A DNA stretch of 52,220 nt from Candidatus Rokuibacteriota bacterium. Its GTDB lineage: Bacteria; Methylomirabilota; Methylomirabilia; Rokubacteriales; CSP1-6. Made by a program: the position numbers and the translations under genes. Positions 8,625-18,806 of this stretch are shown here, piece after piece. The stretch is taken from assembly GCA_016209635.1 (NCBI GenBank), contig JACQWC010000061.1:1-52220 (forward strand), in the 5' to 3' direction. Position 1 is the first letter of the stretch; each line of letters starts with the position of its first letter. The notes under the pieces were generated by a model. The model saw only the letters and a list, made by a program, of their open reading frames with translations. It had not been told where the DNA came from and searched no databases.

Positions 8625-9472
8625 ATCTCGTCCACCATCGCCCCGGACAACCGGCGAAACACGAGGTCGGACAGCACCGCTAGGACCGCCGCCGCCGCGA
8701 CCGCCGGCCAGAGATCGGACCAGACGGGCCACCGGTGCTCGACGATGATCCGCTGATAGGCGGTGACCAGGGGAAAGGCCGGGTTCCAGGCGATGACCGC
8801 CTGCACGCCCTCGGGCACGGCGCCGAGGGGATAGACGATCGGCGTCAGCCAGAACCAGAACTGGAGGCCGACGCCGACGGCCTGCGCGACGTCCCGGAAG
8901 AAGACGTTGAAGACGCCCAGGAAGACCCCGAGGCCGACGGCGAGCGCTTGCTGGACCACGAGGAGCGGGAGCAGCGCCAGCAGGGTCCAGCCCGGCCAGC
9001 GCCCCACCGCGAGAAGGAAGGCGAGAAACAGGCCCCAGACGATCGCGAAGTTCACGCTGGCAGAGAGGAAGACGTAGATCGGGAGGGTGACGCGAGGGAA
9101 GTTGACCTTCTTCAAGAGATTCGCCTGCTCGAGGAACACGCTCTGGCTCCGGGTGACGACCTCGATGAAGTAGCTCCAGGTGAGGAGCCCCGCGCACAGG
9201 TACAGACTGTAGGCGAGGGTGTCCTGGAGGCCGGGGAGCCTGATGCGCATCACCTGGGAGAACACCACCGTGTAGATGAGGATCTGCGAGAGGGGATTCA
9301 GGATCGCCCAGGAGGTCCCGAGCACCGAGCCGAGGTAGCGGCTCCGGAAATCCCGGGCCACCATGCCGAGGACAAATCCACGGTACGCCCACAACGCGCG
9401 CACCCGCCCGATGGGCCCTGTGTCCGGAAGCCGCCATCGGTCGGTGGGCAGCCACGTCGCCAGGCCTCGCAT
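8621..9472 (-). CDS. wzm: ABC transporter permease for polysaccharide export
   Basis: The 283-residue inner-membrane protein of the ABC-2 type has about six transmembrane segments. The typical start ALWAYRGFVLGMVARDFRSR is followed by SVLGTSWAILNPLSQILIY and, later, NPAFPLVTAYQRIIVEHRWP near the C-terminus, all characteristic of Wzm/KpsM/RfbA permeases. It pairs with the overlapping wzt. The ATG at 9472 is the first good start; 62 bases separate it from gmd, containing a TAGAAT box and a small inverted repeat that could give a secondary promoter. Confidence 0.92.
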   Translation of the reverse strand: MRGLATWLPTDRWRLPDTGPIGRVRALWAYRGFVLGMVARDFRSRYLGSVLGTSWAILNPLSQILIYTVVFSQVMRIRLPGLQDTLAYSLYLCAGLLTWSYFIEVVTRSQSVFLEQANLLKKVNFPRVTLPIYVFLSASVNFAIVWGLFLAFLLAVGRWPGWTLLALLPLLVVQQALAVGLGVFLGVFNVFFRDVAQAVGVGLQFWFWLTPIVYPLGAVPEGVQAVIAWNPAFPLVTAYQRIIVEHRWPVWSDLWPAVAAAAVLAVLSDLVFRRLSGAMVDEI

Positions 9473-9483
9473 CGTAATCGCGT

Positions 9484-9507
9484 ATTCTACCGCACGACGT
9501 TCCGTCG
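9484..9507 (-). promoter_or_regulatory. Possible internal promoter/operator before wzm
   Basis: On the minus strand TAGAAT (9484-9489) resembles a -10 box, 11 bases before the wzm ATG. Upstream lies a perfect inverted repeat CGACG-TTC-CGTCG (9495-9507), partly where a -35 would sit. No -35 consensus is present. This could be a regulated internal promoter of the gmd-to-wzm junction, but evidence is weak. Confidence 0.25.
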
Positions 9508-9534
9508 GCGGCGGGAACCCCGATGGGAAAAGCG

Positions 9535-11590
<2,056 letters not shown>

Positions 11591-11598
11591 AACATCGG

Positions 11599-11628
11599 AT
11601 TATCGGCGTCCATGACGCGGAAAGTCAA
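11599..11628 (-). promoter_or_regulatory. Sigma-70-like promoter of the rmd-gmd-wzm-wzt operon
   Basis: Read on the minus strand: -35 TTGACT (11623-11628, five of six consensus), an 18-base spacer, and -10 GATAAT (11599-11604, five of six). Only eight bases separate the -10 from the rmd ATG, so initiation would fall at or within a base or two of the start codon, giving a leaderless message. Confidence 0.6.
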
Positions 11629-11651
11629 AGGTTTTCTCCCGAGTCGCACGC

Positions 11652-11681
11652 TTGACGCTCCCGAGCGCGCCCTGTTAGTGT
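11652..11681 (+). promoter_or_regulatory. Candidate promoter of the plus-strand block
   Basis: TTGACG (11652-11657), 18-base spacer, then TAGTGT (11676-11681), which keeps the most conserved first T, A and last T of the -10. It ends 11 bases before the ATG at 11693, again predicting an almost leaderless message. It lies back to back with the rmd promoter, the two -35 boxes being 23 bases apart. Confidence 0.35.
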
Positions 11682-11692
11682 GGCTGCGCGTG

Positions 11693-12925
11693 ATGCACCG
11701 CCCAGCCGACGTTCCGATTACCTCCCACCGCTCCGCCATCGGCAGGCTCGTGGTGGCCTACAAGAAGCTGGTGCAGCTCCTGGTAGCCCCGTATCTCCGG
11801 AACGTCTTCGAGCAGGAGCACCAGCTCGTCACGTCGTGGATCCTGGCGCTCGACCAGCGGATCGCGGTGGGGATGCGGAACGTCGAGACCCGCCTCGACG
11901 CGGCCGAGGCGCGCCTCCAAGCCGCCGAGGCACAGGACACGGAGCTGATCAAGCGCATGGACAGCATCACCGTGCTCCTCGCGCGGCGGCAGGAAGAGCT
12001 GGACCAGAGGCAGCAGGACCTCGACCAGAGGCAGCAGGACCTCGACCAGAGGCAGCAGGACCTCGACCGGAAGCAGCAGGACCTCCTCCACCGATACGAG
12101 GTCATCCGCAACAGGGCCGAGACCCTGCGCTACCGGTTCGAGGACCAGATCCGCTCCGTCCGGCGGGCGGGGGACCTCCAGCCCGAGCGCCCCGGGGTGG
12201 ACTTCCCCGACGGAAGCGAACCCGGCGTGCCGCTGGATGCCCTCTTCGACGACGCCGACTATCTCGAGTTCGAGGACAAGTTCCGCGGCAGCCGCGAGGA
12301 GATCAAGAGCCGCCAGCGGGTGTACCTGCCGCTCTTCGCCGACCTCCCCCCGACCGACTACGTCCTCGATCTCGGCTGCGGCCGCGGGGAGTTCCTCGAG
12401 CTCCTCCGGGAGGCGAACCTCGCGGGCAAGGGCGTCGACGCCAACGTGGTCATGGTCGCCCAGTGCCGGAAGCTCGGCCTCGACGTCGAGCGCGACGACG
12501 CGCTCGGGTACCTGGGGCGCCTCGCGGACGGCTTGGTCGGCGGCATCGTCGCCCTCCAGGTTGTCGAGCACCTCTCGACCCGCGACCTCCTGGCGCTCGT
12601 CAGGCTCTGCCACCAGAAGCTCAAGCCGAACGGCCACCTGGTCATCGAGACCGTCAACCCGACGTGCCTCGGGGTCTTCTCGGGGGCCTTCTACGTGGAC
12701 CCGGGCCACACGCGACCGGTGCACCCCGAGTTCCTCCGGTTCGTCTTGAGCCGCCTCTTCGAGGTCGTCGACACCTGGTACCTCACCGAGTCGGAGGTGA
12801 AGCTCTCGCTCCTCGCCGCCCTCCCCGACAAGAACACGGAGATCCTCAACGAGAACTTCTCGAGGCTGAACGCGTTTCTCTACGGGGCCGGGGACTACGC
12901 CGTGATCGCCAGGAAGGTGGACTAG
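11693..12925 (+). CDS. Coiled-coil methyltransferase, candidate chain terminator and length ruler
   Basis: The 410-residue protein has three parts. Residues 1-60 hold a basic, hydrophobic helix-rich stretch (VVAYKKLVQLLVAPYLRNVF) that could associate with membrane. Residues about 60-150 form a coiled coil with exact DQRQQDL heptads at 104-124 and a variant at 125-131. Residues 190-410 form a class I methyltransferase with VLDLGCGRGEF (about 223-233) and QVVEHL. In E. coli WbdD, a chain-terminating methyltransferase/kinase uses a coiled coil as a ruler for O-antigen length. This protein has no kinase part and the coil is N-terminal, so the parallel is inference. The ATG at 11693 is preferred over an in-frame ATG at 11612 because a promoter lies between and the N-terminus is family-like. 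Confidence 0.8.
   Translation: MHRPADVPITSHRSAIGRLVVAYKKLVQLLVAPYLRNVFEQEHQLVTSWILALDQRIAVGMRNVETRLDAAEARLQAAEAQDTELIKRMDSITVLLARRQEELDQRQQDLDQRQQDLDQRQQDLDRKQQDLLHRYEVIRNRAETLRYRFEDQIRSVRRAGDLQPERPGVDFPDGSEPGVPLDALFDDADYLEFEDKFRGSREEIKSRQRVYLPLFADLPPTDYVLDLGCGRGEFLELLREANLAGKGVDANVVMVAQCRKLGLDVERDDALGYLGRLADGLVGGIVALQVVEHLSTRDLLALVRLCHQKLKPNGHLVIETVNPTCLGVFSGAFYVDPGHTRPVHPEFLRFVLSRLFEVVDTWYLTESEVKLSLLAALPDKNTEILNENFSRLNAFLYGAGDYAVIARKVD
12002..12085 (+). repeat. 21-bp tandem repeat encoding heptads
   Basis: Three exact copies of a 21-bp unit (12002-12022, 12023-12043, 12044-12064), each encoding DQRQQDL, are followed by a fourth copy (12065-12085) with two substitutions encoding DRKQQDL. 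A degenerate unit encoding ARRQEEL precedes them (11981-12001). Because the unit equals one coiled-coil heptad, slippage would lengthen or shorten the coil without breaking the frame. Confidence 0.95.
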
Positions 12926-12937
12926 CGACGGCGTCGC

Positions 12938-15289
12938 ATGAAGATCCTCGTCGACGGCCAGACCCTCGCCACTCCCGATCGCGTCCGGGGCGTGGGCCGG
13001 TACCTCGTGACGGCGCTCCAGCACATGGTGGAGGCGTTCCCCGGCCACGGGTACATCGTCGCCACCCTCGCCGGCGAATCCACGCCTGATCTGCCCGAGG
13101 CGATCGACCGCGGGGCGAAGTTCGCTTCGATCACCGTCGACCCCCCGTCCGTCGACGGCTATCTCCGCGAGCTCAACTATCGTCACGCGCTGGAGGGCCT
13201 CGTCGCCGACGAGGGCGTCGACCTCTACTGGAACCCGAACCCTCTCATGCCCAACGTCCTCTTCCCCGGAGCCCTCCACGGCTGCCTGAACGTCGTCACC
13301 ATGCACGACATGATCCCGCTCGTCTTCCCGGAGGCGTATCTCCGGCCCCTCTCCGCGCCGCGCCTCAACGACTACATGAGCCGCCTCGTCCGGCTGCGGT
13401 CGTTCGACCATGTGATCAGCGTCTCGTACGCCACGCGGGACGACCTGCTCAAGTACCGGGTCGCCTCCGAGGAGGACATCACCGTCGTCCACGAGGGTGT
13501 CGAACGCGTCTTCTTCGACGAACCGCCTCCGGGCGGGGCACGCGGGGTGCGGGACCGCTACGGCCTCACCGGCCCCTTCGTCCTCGCCATCGCCGGCGCC
13601 GATTTTCGGAAGAACAACCCGGGCCTCGTGGAGGCGTTCGCGCTGGTGAGGAAACGGTACGGCCACGATCTCCACCTCGCCATCATCGGCGGCTACGACC
13701 GGCCGACCCGCGGCGCGATGGAGGCCCTGGCGAGAGCGCGCGGGGTCGAGGCGCGGATCAGATACCTCGACACGATCCCCGATCTCGACCTCCGGTCGCT
13801 CTACCGCCTGGCCCGCGTCTTCTTCTTCCCCTCCCTCTACGAGGGCTTCGGCCTGCCCCTTCTCGAGGCGATGGCGGCCGGCACGCCCGTCGCCGCCTCG
13901 AACAGGTCGTCCATTCCCGAGGTGTTGGGCGACGCTGGCGTCTACTTCGACCCGGGGAGCGCTGACGACATGGCGGCGAGGCTTCATCAGCTCCTCACCG
14001 ATCCGGTGGCCTCCCGGGCGGCGTCGACCGCCGGGCGAGCGCGCGCCCGGGCCTTCACCTGGGAGCGGACAGCTTCGGAGATCGCCGGGCTCTTCGAGGC
14101 CCTGCTCGCGAGGCGCCGTCCCCGCGAGTCGTCCGCCCCGGTCCCGCGGCCGCCCTCGGCCACTGCCCGGGCGCGGGTGGCGGTCGTTACTCCCCGCGCG
14201 GTATCGGACGGCGTGGACGTCACTGACTCGCTGCTCGAGGCCCTCGGTCACGAGGTCGACATCGATCTCGTCGGCGATCTAGAGTCGCGGCACGGCCAGG
14301 ACCCCTGGGACGTCATCGTCTACCACCTTCGCGACGACCCTCGCTACGAGCCGGTCTATGCGTTGCTGGGGCGCCATCCCGGCATCGCGGTCCTCCACGA
14401 CGTGAGCCTCCACCGCTTGATCCGGGAGGCCACGCTCGGACAGGGGCGACCCGAAGCCTACCTGGCGGAGCTGGAGTACGGCTACGGGCCCGTCGGCCAG
14501 GCCCTCGCGACCGTGATTCGACAGGAGCCGGGCGTTCTCGATCTCCGCCGCTTTCCCTTGATTCCCTGCGGCGTCGCCGCCGCCACGGCGGTGATCGTCC
14601 CGAGGCATTCGGCGCGCCGGCATCTCGCGGTCGAGCGTGTGTACGTCATCCCGCCCGCGGTCGATCTCGAGCCCCAGGTGACCCCGACGGAGATCGCCGC
14701 CCTCCGCGGGACGCTCGGGCTGCCCGCGTCGGCCTTCGTCGTCGGCCACGTCGGCTGGTCGCGCCTCGACGCGCTGCTCCGGGCCTTCGCGATCTTCCGC
14801 CTCTTCGCCCCCGACGCGCTCCTCCTCCTCTCCCACGCGGACGACCGGGAGAGAGAGACCGCGATCGCGACCGTCATCGACCGTTACGAGCTCCGGCGCT
14901 CGATCGTCCTCGTGAAGCCCACCGTCCTGGCCGACATCGGCGTCCTGAAGGCAGCCGACGTCGTCGTCGACCTCCTCGATCCCGCCGCCGACACCCCGCG
15001 CGTCCACCTCCGGGCGATGGCCCATGGGAGCCCGCTCGTCGCATCGAATGTCGAGGAGCTCGAGGAGCTGCCCGACGGGTGCTGGGTCGGGGTCCCGGTG
15101 GGCGCGCGCGAGCAGGAAGAGCTGGTCGGCGCCCTCATCCAGCTCAGACGGAGCCCGGCGCTCCGTGCCACGATCGGGACGAACGCCCGGCGCTACATCG
15201 CCGAGCAGTGTTCGTCGCCGCGCGTCGCCGCGCAGTACCTCGCCGTCATCCAGGCGGAATGCGAGCGACGGCGCGCGGGAGGGGGGTAG
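12938..15289 (+). CDS. Two-domain glycosyltransferase, second domain degenerate
   Basis: The 783-residue protein carries two GT-B modules. Module 1 (about 1-390) begins MKILVDGQTLATPDRVRGVG, contains DLYWNPNPLMPNV, AGADFRKNNPG and the motif YEGFGLPLLEAMAAGTP near residues 300-315, so it should be active. Module 2 (about 405-783) follows a Pro/Ala linker. Its motif region reads DPAADTPRVHLRAMAHG, lacking both glutamates of E-x7-E, so it is probably inactive or only binds sugar. It starts 12 bases after the coiled-coil methyltransferase. It shares its opening with the gene at 16465 (VDGQTLGSPDRHRGLG), pointing to common origin and a common pathway. Confidence 0.87.
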   Translation: MKILVDGQTLATPDRVRGVGRYLVTALQHMVEAFPGHGYIVATLAGESTPDLPEAIDRGAKFASITVDPPSVDGYLRELNYRHALEGLVADEGVDLYWNPNPLMPNVLFPGALHGCLNVVTMHDMIPLVFPEAYLRPLSAPRLNDYMSRLVRLRSFDHVISVSYATRDDLLKYRVASEEDITVVHEGVERVFFDEPPPGGARGVRDRYGLTGPFVLAIAGADFRKNNPGLVEAFALVRKRYGHDLHLAIIGGYDRPTRGAMEALARARGVEARIRYLDTIPDLDLRSLYRLARVFFFPSLYEGFGLPLLEAMAAGTPVAASNRSSIPEVLGDAGVYFDPGSADDMAARLHQLLTDPVASRAASTAGRARARAFTWERTASEIAGLFEALLARRRPRESSAPVPRPPSATARARVAVVTPRAVSDGVDVTDSLLEALGHEVDIDLVGDLESRHGQDPWDVIVYHLRDDPRYEPVYALLGRHPGIAVLHDVSLHRLIREATLGQGRPEAYLAELEYGYGPVGQALATVIRQEPGVLDLRRFPLIPCGVAAATAVIVPRHSARRHLAVERVYVIPPAVDLEPQVTPTEIAALRGTLGLPASAFVVGHVGWSRLDALLRAFAIFRLFAPDALLLLSHADDRERETAIATVIDRYELRRSIVLVKPTVLADIGVLKAADVVVDLLDPAADTPRVHLRAMAHGSPLVASNVEELEELPDGCWVGVPVGAREQEELVGALIQLRRSPALRATIGTNARRYIAEQCSSPRVAAQYLAVIQAECERRRAGGG

Positions 15290-15293
15290 GCGC

Positions 15294-16457
15294 GTGGAGG
15301 AGACCGAGCGCTGGAACCTGGCGGCCGAGCGGTACTTCGCAGCGATCAAGACCTCGCCCGCCCTGCTCAACAAGCCGTTTCACCATGTGTCGGAGACGCC
15401 GCTCCTCCTCTACAAGCTCGGCATCCTCCTGGCGAATCTCGACGTCGGCGTGGACCACACGGTGCTCGACTTCGGCGCCGGCGCCTGCTGGATCTCGGCG
15501 CTCCTCAACCGCCTCGGGTGCCGCACGATCGCCCTCGACGTCTCCCCCACGGCCATCGAGCTGGGCCGGCGCGCCTTCGAGCTGGACCGGAGGCAGAAGG
15601 CGCACCTCGGGCCCCGCTTCCTCACCTACGACGGCCACCGCTTTCCTCTCGAGGACGCCTCCGTCGACCGCATCGTCTGCTTTGACGCCTTCCACCACGT
15701 GCCGAACCCCCAGGAGATCCTCGACGAGATGTGGAGGGTCCTGCGCGAGGGCGGACGGGCGGGGTTCGCTGAGGTCGGCGCCGACCACTCGCACAGCCCT
15801 CAATCGATCTCCGAGATGGAAAAGCATGGCGTCCTGGAGGACGACTTCATCGTCGAGGACTTCTGGGCCAAGGCCGCCAAGGCCGGGTTCAGCCAGTGCC
15901 TGGTCCAGCCGTACGCCAATCCGGGGAGCATCGCGCTCGACGTAAAGTCCTACACGACCTTTCTCGGCGGCGGCGACCGCGCGTTCCCCCTCGACCTCCT
16001 GCGGCAGGACGTCAGGCACAACTCGTTCGTGACCCTCCTCAGGGGCCAACCCGTCTACGACAGCCGCAACCCGCGCACGCTCGCCGCCAAGCTTCTTCTC
16101 CTGGAGGTCGAGCCGCGCCAGGCTCGTCCCGGTGCCCCGCTCCTCTACACCTTCATCGTCACGAACACGGGGGACACGACCTGGCTCGCCACGCCCAGCC
16201 CCGAAGGCGGCTTCGTGAACCTCGGCGCCCACCTCCTCGACGCCGCCGGGGAGGCCATCGACTACGACTTCCACCGCACCCCCCTCGCCGGCGACCTCGC
16301 GCCCTTTCAGAGCGCGCGCCTCCAGGCCCGGCTCCACGCGCCCGCCGAGCCTGGCACCTATCTCCTGGAGTTCGACCTGGTGGACGAGAACGTCGCGTGG
16401 TTCGCCACCCGAGGCTCGGAGACGGCCAGGGTCACGCTCACCGTGGGCGCCGACTGA
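15294..16457 (+). CDS. Methyltransferase with C-terminal Ig-like domain
   Basis: The 387-residue protein has an N-terminal SAM-dependent methyltransferase with VLDFGAGACWISALL near residue 57 and DAFHHVPNP further on. After a linker, residues about 270-387 form a beta-rich domain (YTFIVTNTGDTTW, PGTYLLEFDLVDENVAWF) of the Ig/fibronectin-like type seen attached to polysaccharide enzymes. The tail may hold the glycan chain while its end is methylated. The GTG at 15294 starts four bases after the previous TAG and gives VEETERWNLAAERYF. The target atom (O- or C-methylation) is not readable. Confidence 0.8.
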   Translation: MEETERWNLAAERYFAAIKTSPALLNKPFHHVSETPLLLYKLGILLANLDVGVDHTVLDFGAGACWISALLNRLGCRTIALDVSPTAIELGRRAFELDRRQKAHLGPRFLTYDGHRFPLEDASVDRIVCFDAFHHVPNPQEILDEMWRVLREGGRAGFAEVGADHSHSPQSISEMEKHGVLEDDFIVEDFWAKAAKAGFSQCLVQPYANPGSIALDVKSYTTFLGGGDRAFPLDLLRQDVRHNSFVTLLRGQPVYDSRNPRTLAAKLLLLEVEPRQARPGAPLLYTFIVTNTGDTTWLATPSPEGGFVNLGAHLLDAAGEAIDYDFHRTPLAGDLAPFQSARLQARLHAPAEPGTYLLEFDLVDENVAWFATRGSETARVTLTVGAD

Positions 16458-16464
16458 GGCGAGC

Positions 16465-17661
16465 ATGCGCATCCTCGTCGACGGCCAGACGCTCGGGAGC
16501 CCCGACCGGCACCGGGGGCTGGGGAGGTACCTCATCAGCACGCTGGCGGCGATGCTGAGTCTCGAGACGCCGCACCGGTTCGCCGTCGCCACGCCCGGGG
16601 GAGTCTCCACGCAGGATCTCCCGCTGATCCTCCACGATGACGCGCTCTACTCGGCGCTCGATCTCGCGAGCGCCAAGCCACGCATCGCCGGGGAGGACCT
16701 CGGCCCCTCCCAGCGCCTGGAGCTCGCCCTCCGCCGGCGCCTCCAGGCGGACCCGGTCGACCTCTACTGGAACCCGAACCCGCTCGCGACCAACGTCGCT
16801 CTGCCCGCCCGAACGCCCGACTGCGCGTTCGTCGCCACCGTCTTCGACCTCATTCCGCTCAAGTTCAGGGAGGCCTACCTCGACCGCTGGCCGGCGGAGG
16901 TCGCCCGCGACTATCTCAGGCGGTTGACCACGACCCTTCCCGGGTACGACCACTTGCTCGCGATCTCCTGGTCGACGAAGGCCGACCTCATCGACTACCT
17001 GGGCCTGCCCGAGGCCAGGATCGACGTCGTCCCCCTCGGCGTCGACGCCTGCTGGTTTGACCCGCCGGCGGACGCCGATCTCGAGGCGGTGCGCCGGAGG
17101 CTCTCCGTGCCCCCGGACTTCCTCCTGTACGTCGGCGGCTTCGATTTCAGGAAGAATATGAAGCGGCTCGTCCACGCCTTCGGGCGGTTTCTCGCCAAGC
17201 ACCGCCGCGACGTCGCCCTGGTCATCGTGTGCTCCTATGACGCGGCCGCCCACGACCGATTCACCTCGTTCCTCCGAAAGGAGCGACTCCACGAGCGGGT
17301 CGTGCTGGCGGGCGAGGTCAGTGACGGGGACCTCCGCGCCCTCTACCGGCTCGCCCGGGCGCTCGTCTTCCCTTCTCTCTACGAGGGGTTCGGCCTGCCC
17401 GTGCTGGAAGCGATGGCCTGTGGGACGCCGGTAGTGGCGGGGGCGTTCTCCGCCATTCCCGAGGTCCTCGGCGATGCCGGCCTCTACTTCGACCCCTACG
17501 ACGTCGAGGACATCGCCGACGCCATCGAGGGCGTGTTCCGGGAGCAGGATCGCCTCCGCACCGCCGCCGGCGACGCCATCCGGCGCGCGCGGGCGCTCAC
17601 CTGGGGGGCGACCGCCCGGGCGACGCTCGCCGCCTTCGAGCGGGTGGTCCATGCGGGCTGA
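16465..17661 (+). CDS. GT4 family glycosyltransferase
   Basis: The 398-residue GT-B transferase begins MRILVDGQTLGSPDRHRGLG, then shows DLYWNPNPLATNV, VGGFDFRKNMKRLVHAFGRF at the donor half, and YEGFGLPVLEAMACGTP near residue 306 carrying E-x7-E. It is closely similar to the first half of the glycosyltransferase at 12938, indicating duplication within the block. It lies seven bases after the Ig-tailed methyltransferase and overlaps the next gene by 11 bases, so all three are likely cotranslated. The family often transfers mannose- or rhamnose-type residues from GDP donors, but the donor here is unproven. Confidence 0.9.
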   Translation: MRILVDGQTLGSPDRHRGLGRYLISTLAAMLSLETPHRFAVATPGGVSTQDLPLILHDDALYSALDLASAKPRIAGEDLGPSQRLELALRRRLQADPVDLYWNPNPLATNVALPARTPDCAFVATVFDLIPLKFREAYLDRWPAEVARDYLRRLTTTLPGYDHLLAISWSTKADLIDYLGLPEARIDVVPLGVDACWFDPPADADLEAVRRRLSVPPDFLLYVGGFDFRKNMKRLVHAFGRFLAKHRRDVALVIVCSYDAAAHDRFTSFLRKERLHERVVLAGEVSDGDLRALYRLARALVFPSLYEGFGLPVLEAMACGTPVVAGAFSAIPEVLGDAGLYFDPYDVEDIADAIEGVFREQDRLRTAAGDAIRRARALTWGATARATLAAFERVVHAG

Positions 17662-18796
17662 GCGCGCGCGCGCGCTCGGGCTCTGGGCCACGCCGGTCGC
17701 GGTCTTCGTCGCCTCCCGCGTCGTCGTCTGGCTCGGCATCCTCTTCTCCGGACTCTTGCCGCACAACCCCGGGCTCCCCGCCGATCCGCCGGGCGCTCTC
17801 TCGCAGCTCATGCACTGGGACGCCGCCTGGTACCGGAGCATCGCGGCCGGGGGCTACGTCTGGGCGCGGGATGATCCGAACGCCAATGTGATCTTCTTTC
17901 CCCTCTACCCGCTGGTGAGCCGGGTCCTCCAGACGCTGACCGGCCTCTCCCTCACCGCCAGCATGATCCTCGTCTCCAACAGCGCCTTCCTGGCAGCGCT
18001 CGTCTGGCTCCACCGCTACCTCGTGCGCGTCTTCGATCGGGAGACCGCCCTCTGGTCCATTCTCTTCCTCGCGTTCTTCCCGACCTCCCTCTTCTTCTCC
18101 ACCGGCTACCCCGAGGCGCTCTGCCTCCTGCTCTCCGTCGGGACCTTCGCATGCCTGGAACAGGACCGCCCCCTGGCCGCCAGCGCGATGGCGGGGCTCG
18201 CCACCGCGACCCGCTCACCGATGGTCATCCTGGTGCTGCCCATCCTCTGGCATCTGGTGGTGAAACTCCGCGCCGCTCCCCGGTACCTCGCGTACGCCGC
18301 CGTCTGCCTCCTTACCTCCGTCGGCGGCCTCCTCGCCTACATGCTCTACCTCTGGCTCAGGTTCGGAGACCCGTTCGTGTTCGTCACGGGCTACGAGGCG
18401 TGGAAGGCGTTCAACCCGGTCGTCGCCGGTCCGCTCGACCTCCTCACCCTGGCCGCCGTCGCCCGCGACCTCCGCGCGAACCTGTACACGTTCACCGCCC
18501 GGACCTTCGACGCGATCTTCCTCACGCTCTCTCTGGCCGCCGCGACATGGGGGCTCTATCGCCACCGGCGGCCGCTCTTCGCCTACGCGTGGGTCCTCGT
18601 CCTCTTCTCTTACTTCTCCCACGCGCACTTCTCCCTCGTCTCCATGACCCGTTATCTGGTGCTCGCCTTCCCCGTCTTCATCGTCGCCGCCGAGGTCCTG
18701 GGGGCCGCGGCGGCCCGCGCGCCCGTCCTCGCGCTCCTGTCCGCGCTCCTCTTCATGCACTCCGCGCTGTTCGCGAAGTGGTACTGGGCCGGCTGA
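17651..18796 (+). CDS. PIG-V-like membrane mannosyltransferase
   Basis: The 381-residue polytopic membrane protein has about ten hydrophobic segments. It resembles the PIG-V/GT76 family of GT-C transferases, which take mannose from polyprenyl phosphate. The first extracytoplasmic loop holds HWDAAWYRSIAAGGY (about residues 55-69) with the acidic residue expected to be catalytic; FFPLYPLVSR and FFPTSLFFSTGYPEAL are further family hallmarks. The ATG at 17651 overlaps the previous gene by 11 bases. Together with the GtrB-like enzyme two genes downstream, which would make polyprenyl-phosphate-sugar, it suggests glycosylation on the periplasmic face. Confidence 0.8.
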   Translation: MRAERARALGLWATPVAVFVASRVVVWLGILFSGLLPHNPGLPADPPGALSQLMHWDAAWYRSIAAGGYVWARDDPNANVIFFPLYPLVSRVLQTLTGLSLTASMILVSNSAFLAALVWLHRYLVRVFDRETALWSILFLAFFPTSLFFSTGYPEALCLLLSVGTFACLEQDRPLAASAMAGLATATRSPMVILVLPILWHLVVKLRAAPRYLAYAAVCLLTSVGGLLAYMLYLWLRFGDPFVFVTGYEAWKAFNPVVAGPLDLLTLAAVARDLRANLYTFTARTFDAIFLTLSLAAATWGLYRHRRPLFAYAWVLVLFSYFSHAHFSLVSMTRYLVLAFPVFIVAAEVLGAAAARAPVLALLSALLFMHSALFAKWYWAG

Positions 18797-18806
18797 GACC
18801 GCCTGC

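Noticed and set aside
11675-14251. 858-residue open frame on the minus strand
   Set aside because: Antisense to two clear genes, with highly charged repetitive composition typical of GC-rich shadow frames.
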